DNA from: Syntrophomonas sp. DTU019
GTDB lineage: Bacteria > Bacillota > Syntrophomonadia > Syntrophomonadales > Syntrophomonadaceae
NCBI GenBank assembly: GCA_001512785.1
Contig: LFSQ01000124.1
Location: forward strand, 1-46,776
Length of the DNA: 46,776 nucleotides
Direction: 5' to 3'
Of this stretch, positions 41,458 through 46,776 are shown in pieces. Both the position numbers and the translations under genes were made by a program. Position 1 is the stretch's first letter. Each line of letters starts with the position of its first letter. The notes beneath the pieces are model-generated. The model was not told the origin of the DNA, did no database searches, and was given only the letters and a program-made list of their open reading frames with translations.

Positions 41458-42420
41458 CTACGCCATAGACGCCGTACCGACACCCATGCGAATGGCCTGC
41501 CGCAGGGGATAGCTGTTGGATAGGCCATAAACCATACCACATAGTAAATACAGCAAATGTTGGGCGTGATGAAAGGATTGATTGGGCAACAAGGGATACT
41601 CCTGCATACCGCGGTGGTTCACATGTATTACGGTTGAATGGCCATCGGTGACAATGCAGTGGTCCATCCCCGCTTCTATCAGTTCCTGAATGCGGGTTCG
41701 ATAATTATTGAACTGAATTATATCCGCCAAACCAATTACCAATAAATTAAAACCATTCAGGTAATAGGGGATGAGCTGATCAGCTTCCAGGCTCAAACAA
41801 GTACAGAGATATGGCAATTTTTCGGCATCTTTATTTATAGCCTTGCGATGTACATATTCCTGCCAACTCGGCTCCACCACCAACCACTCGCAGTTGAATA
41901 TTATCCATTCCCTTAGATTTAACACTTTTTCATAATCATCCGGGGAAAAGCCTTCTTGAAATAGTAATTCCCCATTATGTCTGACCTGACGGGTGGTGCG
42001 CTTGTTATTGTGACGGTATATATTGGAAATATCAATCTTTTTTTGGGATAACTGCTTTAGAATCAGTTCTCCCTGTTCATCATCGCCTATAATTGATACT
42101 ATTTTTACACTTGAACCAAAGTCAGCCAGGGATTGACTGGCCGCAAAAGCAAATCCGCCCCAGTTGATGTCAATTGACGATGTCCCGCCCTCATCCTCTA
42201 CATCAATCACCAGCAAGCAGTTCCCCAGTACTACAACCGAAACCACATCATTGAGCACATAGCCTTTGCCAAGGATTACGCCCTTTTTCATCAGATTGGA
42301 TATGTGCACAGCTACTGAAGAGCGGGTAATTCCAAACCTTTTTGCAATTTCCTCCTGGGAAATAAGGGGTTCTTGCTTGAGCAAACCAAGGATTTCCTTT
42401 TCCCGGAAGGTTAATCGCAT
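41458..42420 (-). CDS. HTH-containing PfkB-like protein lacking the catalytic motif
   Basis: A winged helix-turn-helix (about 1-55, with ISQEEIAKRFGITRSSVAVHISNL) is fused to a ribokinase-like domain. The first PfkB signature (NWGGFAFAASQSLADFG, about 86-102) is recognisable. However, the second signature, normally DTxGAGD with the catalytic Asp near the C-terminus, is replaced by QSFHHAQHL. Active HTH-PfkB proteins include pseudouridine kinase relatives; this one has probably lost kinase activity and may serve as a ligand-sensing regulator. ATG 42420 (320 residues) has AAGGGG 6 nt upstream. It sits between spoIIIE and rodZ. Confidence 0.75.
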   Translation of the reverse strand: MRLTFREKEILGLLKQEPLISQEEIAKRFGITRSSVAVHISNLMKKGVILGKGYVLNDVVSVVVLGNCLLVIDVEDEGGTSSIDINWGGFAFAASQSLADFGSSVKIVSIIGDDEQGELILKQLSQKKIDISNIYRHNNKRTTRQVRHNGELLFQEGFSPDDYEKVLNLREWIIFNCEWLVVEPSWQEYVHRKAINKDAEKLPYLCTCLSLEADQLIPYYLNGFNLLVIGLADIIQFNNYRTRIQELIEAGMDHCIVTDGHSTVIHVNHRGMQEYPLLPNQSFHHAQHLLYLLCGMVYGLSNSYPLRQAIRMGVGTASMA

Positions 42421-42459
42421 ATTGATCCCCTTACTAAACAATGGTGTCTATTTTTCATA

Positions 42460-44703
42460 CTAGCATAGTTTATTCCTGGCGTATAGCTTTTCAAATTGCT
42501 CCTGATCTATCAAAACCTCACGGCGTTTATTGCTGTCCTGTTCGGATATCAAGCCCCTTTCCTCCATAATATCCACCAACCTGGCAGCCCGGGCATAGCC
42601 CACCCGCAACCGCCGCTGCAGGAGTGATACCGAGGCTTTTTTGCTATCCACAAAGATTTTTAACGCATCCCAGAAAAGCTCGTCATCAGTTAAACTGGCA
42701 TCTTCATCATCGAGCAGTTCCAGTTCCTCCATCTCGCTTGCGCTTTCATCAGCATTAAACTGTGTTTTGATGAATTCCACCGTATTTTCTATATCCCGAT
42801 CCGATACGAAAGCCCCCTGAATCCTAAATGGTTTGGCCGCACCTACAGGCAAAAACAGCGCATCCCCTTTGCCCAGCAGTTTTTCCGCCCCACCGCTATC
42901 GAGTATGGTGCGCGAATCGGTCTGAGAGGAAACGGCAAAGGCGATTCGGGAAGGGATATTGGCTTTGATGATCCCGGTGACCACATCAACAGATGGCCGC
43001 TGCGTAGCTACGATAAGATGCATGCCGGCCGCGCGGGCCATCTGTGCCAGACGGCAGATAGCATCCTCCACGTCTACCGGCGCCACCATCATCAGGTCGG
43101 CCAGCTCATCAATGATAATCACTATATAAGGCAATTTGTCCGGACTTATCTGATTATAACGCTGTATGTCGCGCACCCCGCTCCTGGCGAAAAGCTGATA
43201 GCGCTTTTCCATCTCCCGCACCATCCAGCGCAGGATCAAGGAGGCCTTTTTGGGGTCAGTCACCACCGGGGTCATCAGATGAGGGATGCCGTTATATACA
43301 GTCAGCTCCACCATCTTGGGGTCGATAAAAACCAATTTCAGCTCAGTGGGTTTGCTGTTATACAGCATGCTCATAATAATGCAATTCAAACATACGCTCT
43401 TGCCGGAACCGGTAGAACCGGCGATCAATAAATGAGGCATGTCGCTCAAGCGGGCTACTACGGGGTTGCCGCTTATATCCTCCCCCAGGGCAAAAGCCAG
43501 CGGGCTTTTCAATTTCTTGAAAGCCGGGGATGAAATCAGGCTGCGCAGCCCTACACTCATTATTTTGCGATTGGGCACTTCAATCCCTACCGCCGCCTTG
43601 CCCGGTATAGGGGCTTCTATGCGGATGCCGGGCGCAGCCAGATTCAACTGCAGGTCATCAGCCAGGCTGATGATGCGGCTGATCTTTACCCCTGGTCCCG
43701 GGGTCAGCTCATAGCGGGTCACTGCCGGGCCGCAGCTTACCTGATTGACCTTCACCGCCACCCCGAAGCTGGCAAAAGTCTCCTCCAAAACGGCGATGCT
43801 TTCTTTTATATTCTTCTTGTCAATAAGGCGCTCACTGCTGACATCGCTGAGCAGTTCCAGCGGGGGCAGGCAATAGTCATCCTCCTGGCGGGTTCTGCTT
43901 TTGAAGGTGCGTAATGGCGGCACGGCTCCGCTGTCCGCAGCAGCAGCCGCTGGCAGGGGCTGCTGTATGTCTACAATCGGAACCGGGGAATGCTCTTCCC
44001 GGGGAGGAGATGCGGTGCTGCTGTCAATGATCACTGGCGCCGGGCTGGCTGAATTGGCCTCGCTTTCCTCGCCGGCATCCCGATAAAACATGACCTCGTC
44101 CAGCCGGGCTTTAACCAGGGCAGCGGTTTTCTGCATTTGCTTGAAGATGGTGGCTGCAGGCTGGTCCACCAGCAGGAGCAGGCCCACCAGGGTGCCGAAT
44201 AATGCCAGTATATTCAGCCCTATATGGCCTACCAGGCGGGTTAAGAGGTAAGCCATGCTTCCGCCCAGGTAGCCGCCGCCCAGACCGGCCTGTCCGGCTT
44301 CCCAGGGGTTCATCCCCGAGGGGGTTTTATAGACCGCGAACAGTAATATAGAGACCAACCCGATTATGCTTAAGCCCCACATTTGCGTGGACCAGGTTTT
44401 TTTTCTAATCCCCAGGTGGGCTGACCACCCCAGAATAAACAGAGGCCCCAATACCGCTCCGCTGCCCAGGGCATACTCCAGAGCGGCCTTGATGCCTGTG
44501 CCCAGCCAACCGATAATGCGGCTGTCATCCGGAATCCCCTGGGCTTTGCGCAGGCTGACATAGGAAAAAACCGCCAGGGTAAAGGCCACCAGTGATAAGA
44601 TATCATATTTGAGATGTTCCAAAGCACCGGGCGACTTGGGCTCAGCCCGAGCAGTTACCTTGATCGTCCTGGTGCTGGAGCTGCTTTTTTTCTTGCCTGC
44701 CAT
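42460..44703 (-). CDS. spoIIIE: DNA translocase FtsK/SpoIIIE
   Basis: ATP-driven DNA pump that moves the chromosome through the division or sporulation septum. Four membrane helices lie within about residues 30-190. A Pro/Ser-rich linker is followed by the motor: Walker A GSTGSGKS near 430, Walker B IIIDELADLM near 535 and RPSVDVVTG. The C-terminal gamma winged helix (about 680-747) reads KSRDSKKASVS-like VDSKKASVSLLQRRLRVGYARAARL. ATG 44703 (747 residues) has AAGGTGG 9 nt upstream; a GTG at 44724 has none. In this gene order (tepA, ylzJ, spoIIIE) the SpoIIIE name is preferred over FtsK. Confidence 0.94.
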   Translation of the reverse strand: MAGKKKSSSSTRTIKVTARAEPKSPGALEHLKYDILSLVAFTLAVFSYVSLRKAQGIPDDSRIIGWLGTGIKAALEYALGSGAVLGPLFILGWSAHLGIRKKTWSTQMWGLSIIGLVSILLFAVYKTPSGMNPWEAGQAGLGGGYLGGSMAYLLTRLVGHIGLNILALFGTLVGLLLLVDQPAATIFKQMQKTAALVKARLDEVMFYRDAGEESEANSASPAPVIIDSSTASPPREEHSPVPIVDIQQPLPAAAAADSGAVPPLRTFKSRTRQEDDYCLPPLELLSDVSSERLIDKKNIKESIAVLEETFASFGVAVKVNQVSCGPAVTRYELTPGPGVKISRIISLADDLQLNLAAPGIRIEAPIPGKAAVGIEVPNRKIMSVGLRSLISSPAFKKLKSPLAFALGEDISGNPVVARLSDMPHLLIAGSTGSGKSVCLNCIIMSMLYNSKPTELKLVFIDPKMVELTVYNGIPHLMTPVVTDPKKASLILRWMVREMEKRYQLFARSGVRDIQRYNQISPDKLPYIVIIIDELADLMMVAPVDVEDAICRLAQMARAAGMHLIVATQRPSVDVVTGIIKANIPSRIAFAVSSQTDSRTILDSGGAEKLLGKGDALFLPVGAAKPFRIQGAFVSDRDIENTVEFIKTQFNADESASEMEELELLDDEDASLTDDELFWDALKIFVDSKKASVSLLQRRLRVGYARAARLVDIMEERGLISEQDSNKRREVLIDQEQFEKLYARNKLC

Positions 44704-44810
44704 GGATGTCTGCCACCTTGTCACGCCTGTATCAGGCAGATAATCTGTATGGTAAATTTCTCCTGTGATACAGGAAATCCTACCCTAACTCAGGCCAAAT
44801 ATCAAGCCGA

Positions 44811-45596
44811 TTAGCTGAGGTACATCACCAGGGTGACTATCCCCAGGGCCCACACATACCAGGAAAAAACCGACAGGCGACCTTGATTGACCAGCCGCAG
44901 CACTACTTTGATAGCTATATAACCGAAAAAGGCCGCGGAGAGCAGACCTGCGGCCATAGAGGCGACTGGTATGGAGGCTAAGGCATGGCCGCCCAAATCC
45001 TTCAATTCCACCAGTCCTGCCCCCAGAATAACCGGGATAGAGAGCAGGAAGGAGAAACGCGCCGCAAATGGCCGTTCCATGCCTGCCAGAAGACCGGCCG
45101 AAATGGTTGAGCCTGATCGGGAAATCCCCGGTATTATGGCAATAGCCTGCAGTAAACCTACCCACAAGGCATCCCAGTAGGTAGTTTCCTGGACTTCCTT
45201 TAAACCAGGCCTGGCCGTAGCCCATCTCTCCGAAAGCATCAACACCGCTCCGGTTATCAGCAATCCGATTCCTACCACCAGCAGGGATTTAAAGGTTTGT
45301 TCAAAAATCGGTTCCAGCAAAAACCCGGCTATCGCAGCCGGAATACAGCCTATTATTATTAAAAATGTTAATTTGCTCCAGGGTTTTCGCAAAAGTACGG
45401 CGATATCATCCCAGAAGGCGAAAAAAACCGCCAAGAGGGTCCCTATATGAACCAGCACATCGAACGCCAGCGGGGTGTTCTGTAAACCCAAAAGGTTTTG
45501 GAAAATCACCAGATGACCGGAACTGCTCACCGGCAGGAATTCGGTCAGTCCCTGTACTGCTCCCAGGATTATGGCTTGAATCACGGTCAAAATCAT
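44811..45596 (-). CDS. uppP: Undecaprenyl-diphosphatase
   Basis: Integral membrane phosphatase that recycles undecaprenyl pyrophosphate for cell-wall synthesis and gives bacitracin resistance. The two signature regions are [11 protein letters not shown] (about 19-29) and [18 protein letters not shown] (about 155-172). Seven or eight membrane helices are expected from the hydrophobic pattern, and the 261-residue length fits. ATG 45596 has GGGAGG at close spacing and an extended -10 promoter upstream. Its presence next to spoIIIE is not part of the Bacillus order. Confidence 0.95.
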   Translation of the reverse strand: MILTVIQAIILGAVQGLTEFLPVSSSGHLVIFQNLLGLQNTPLAFDVLVHIGTLLAVFFAFWDDIAVLLRKPWSKLTFLIIIGCIPAAIAGFLLEPIFEQTFKSLLVVGIGLLITGAVLMLSERWATARPGLKEVQETTYWDALWVGLLQAIAIIPGISRSGSTISAGLLAGMERPFAARFSFLLSIPVILGAGLVELKDLGGHALASIPVASMAAGLLSAAFFGYIAIKVVLRLVNQGRLSVFSWYVWALGIVTLVMYLS

Positions 45597-45622
45597 ATAC
45601 CTCCCACAAAACTGCTTAGTAA

Positions 45623-45631
45623 ATTATAGCA
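45623..45631 (-). promoter_or_regulatory. Extended -10 promoter of uppP
   Basis: The minus strand reads TGCTATAAT, a perfect -10 with the TGn extension, about 27 bp before the uppP start. A weak -35 (TTATGT) lies 16 bp further upstream. Confidence 0.6.
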
Positions 45632-45757
45632 CAAGGCTTCCGAAACATAACCGAATCTTGGCAAGCAGCAGAATTTTGATCACCGCGATATTTGGTGTAG
45701 GTTTTATCAGCCCGGGGTATGCTAAATACAGAATTTATCATGGAAGGGGTAATTCCG

Positions 45758-46459
45758 TTGACAGAGCCAAGCCTCCCCAATCAGGAAGAACCTAATCAGG
45801 AAGAGAAAATCAATGCCCTCAAAGAACTGGGAACACCCGAGGTTCCGGCTTTCAAAAGTGATATCCACTGTCTCACCATCAATGGTCAGATTGAAGGGCA
45901 TATGGTGTTGCCGCCGCAGAACAAAACTACCAAGTATGAGCATTTTATCCCCCAGCTGGTGGCAGTGGAAGAAAATCCAAATATCAAGGGATTGTTGATC
46001 GTTATGAACACTGTGGGAGGGGATGTTGAAGCCGGTTTGGCCCTATCCGAGATGATAGCCTCGCTGTCCAAGCCCACGGTTTCTATCGTGATGGGCGGCG
46101 GGCATTCGATTGGGGCTGCTATTGCCGTTAGTGCAGACTATTCGCTGATTGCGCCCACAGCCACTATGACCATACACCCCATACGTTTGACCGGCCTGGT
46201 AATCGGTGTCCCCCAGACCTATGAATACCTCGACAAGATGCAGGACCGGGTGGTGCGTTTTGTGGTGGAGCATTCCCATATCAGCGAGGAAGCCTTTCGC
46301 GAGCTGATGTTCAGAACCGGCAGCCTGGCCAGGGATATCGGTACCGTCCTGGTAGGTGAAGACGCGGTGAAATGCGGTCTCATCGATGCAGTTGGAGGTA
46401 TTCGCGATGCTATCGCCAAGATCAATCAATTGAAAGGACAAAAGGGGCTTTTACAATGA
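45758..46459 (+). CDS. tepA: ClpP-like serine protease TepA
   Basis: ClpP/crotonase-fold protease of the TepA/YmfB family, implicated in protein translocation or degradation of small spore proteins in Bacillus. The nucleophile region is [11 protein letters not shown] with the catalytic Ser, and the catalytic His lies in [18 protein letters not shown] forms the oxyanion-type region. Starts are uncertain: TTG 45758 (233 residues) has GGAAGGGG 8 nt upstream; ATG 45740 and ATG 45719 have poor spacing. It leads a plus-strand pair with ylzJ and is divergent from uppP. Confidence 0.88.
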   Translation: MTEPSLPNQEEPNQEEKINALKELGTPEVPAFKSDIHCLTINGQIEGHMVLPPQNKTTKYEHFIPQLVAVEENPNIKGLLIVMNTVGGDVEAGLALSEMIASLSKPTVSIVMGGGHSIGAAIAVSADYSLIAPTATMTIHPIRLTGLVIGVPQTYEYLDKMQDRVVRFVVEHSHISEEAFRELMFRTGSLARDIGTVLVGEDAVKCGLIDAVGGIRDAIAKINQLKGQKGLLQ

Positions 46460-46680
46460 TGATGTACTCGCTTGATCCCATGAGCCTGGTTTCCCGCGAA
46501 ACACCTGACCGTATCAGCATTCCCCTGGCCTCGGGCGGCCATGTGCTGGCGGAAAGCGCCGGAAACAACCGCATTCGCATTGTCTCCGTGTGCAGCACCG
46601 ACCCCATGGATTACCTGGATTTGCGTTATCAACCCGGTAACATCCTGAGCCTCGATCCCGCAAAGGGTCACCTGGAGTAA
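46456..46680 (+). CDS. ylzJ: YlzJ-like small protein
   Basis: 74 residues, family of unknown function found directly after tepA in spore-forming Firmicutes. It starts [13 protein letters not shown] and ends with a proline-poor loop and GHLE tail. The first of three consecutive ATG codons overlaps the tepA stop (ATGA), and AAAGGGG lies 8 nt upstream, so it is coupled to tepA. The family assignment relies on length, the start sequence and position. Confidence 0.75.
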   Translation: MMMYSLDPMSLVSRETPDRISIPLASGGHVLAESAGNNRIRIVSVCSTDPMDYLDLRYQPGNILSLDPAKGHLE

Positions 46681-46691
46681 AAGTTAAAAGA

Positions 46692-46714
46692 GGGCTGTCC
46701 TCACAGGACAGCCC
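46692..46714 (+). terminator. Hairpin after ylzJ
   Basis: GGGCTGTCC and GGACAGCCC form a 9-bp stem with a 5-nt loop, 11 nt after the ylzJ stop. There is no U tract, and a second terminator follows. Confidence 0.6.
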
Positions 46715-46726
46715 CCAGACCGTCAA

Positions 46727-46767
46727 AAAAGGCCATGTTTTTCAAATTAGAACATGGCCTTTTCATA
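46727..46767. terminator. Strong terminator at the window end
   Basis: AAAAGGCCATGTT (46727-46739) pairs perfectly with AACATGGCCTTTT (46751-46763) over an 11-nt loop. The 3' side ends in TTTT on the plus strand and the 5' side gives TTTTTT on the minus strand, so it can stop transcription from both sides. Confidence 0.85.
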
Positions 46768-46776
46768 ATGTAACCA

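Noticed and set aside
1-46776. CRISPR arrays, tRNA or rRNA genes, and prophage genes.
   Set aside because: No regularly spaced repeats, no tRNA cloverleaf with TTCGA-type arm, no rRNA signature and no phage structural genes were seen.

Overview
The window reads as a stretch of chromosome from an endospore-forming, anaerobic Firmicute of the class Clostridia. Gene content and order (spoVS, spoIIIE, tepA-ylzJ, remA, prpC-prkC, a DUF116 gene and a YugP-type protease beside fmt) resemble Syntrophomonadaceae and related Clostridia, but the family is an inference from content, not from a search. Almost every gene is on the minus strand; only the first two genes and the last two (tepA, ylzJ) are on the plus strand. 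TTG and GTG starts with good Shine-Dalgarno (SD) sites are common.

Layout. Positions 1-2460 hold a decayed transposase fragment, a secreted peptidoglycan-binding metallopeptidase and a small membrane-anchored protein, closed by a terminator hairpin. Positions 2554-6289 are a complete riboflavin operon (ribD-ribE-ribBA-ribH) behind an FMN riboswitch with its own terminator. Positions 6286-22764 are one dense, largely overlapping housekeeping operon, transcribed yicC-remA-gmk-rpoZ-coaBC-metK-priA-def-fmt-DUF116-yugP-rsmB-rlmN-prpC-prkC-rsgA-rpe. Positions 22874-29833 are more accessory: a Ca2+-type P-ATPase, a divergent iron-sulfur UDG-fold protein, an unknown helical protein, a LysM/NlpC-P60 hydrolase and a membrane dipeptidase (each broken by one extra G in a G-run), and a PHP phosphoesterase.

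Positions 29935-46680 follow the classic tepA-ylzJ-spoIIIE-rodZ-cinA-recA-rny-ymdB-spoVS neighbourhood, with local changes. There is no pgsA. A short FtsH-like AAA protease with its own partner gene, a helix-turn-helix PfkB-like protein lacking the catalytic motif, thpR, rimO and uppP are present. recA has a textbook promoter with an adjacent LexA box, and spoVS has a sigma-H-like promoter.

The most interesting unexplained signal is the 390-bp gap between recA and rny. It holds a promoter whose -35 contains the recA stop codon, a long-range closing stem, several internal hairpins and a strong intrinsic terminator about 70 nt before the RNase Y gene. I read it as an undescribed structured leader or small RNA of about 285 nt. 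The UDG-fold protein with degraded catalytic loops, the catalytically degenerate PfkB regulator, and the two G-tract frameshifts are the next most useful leads.
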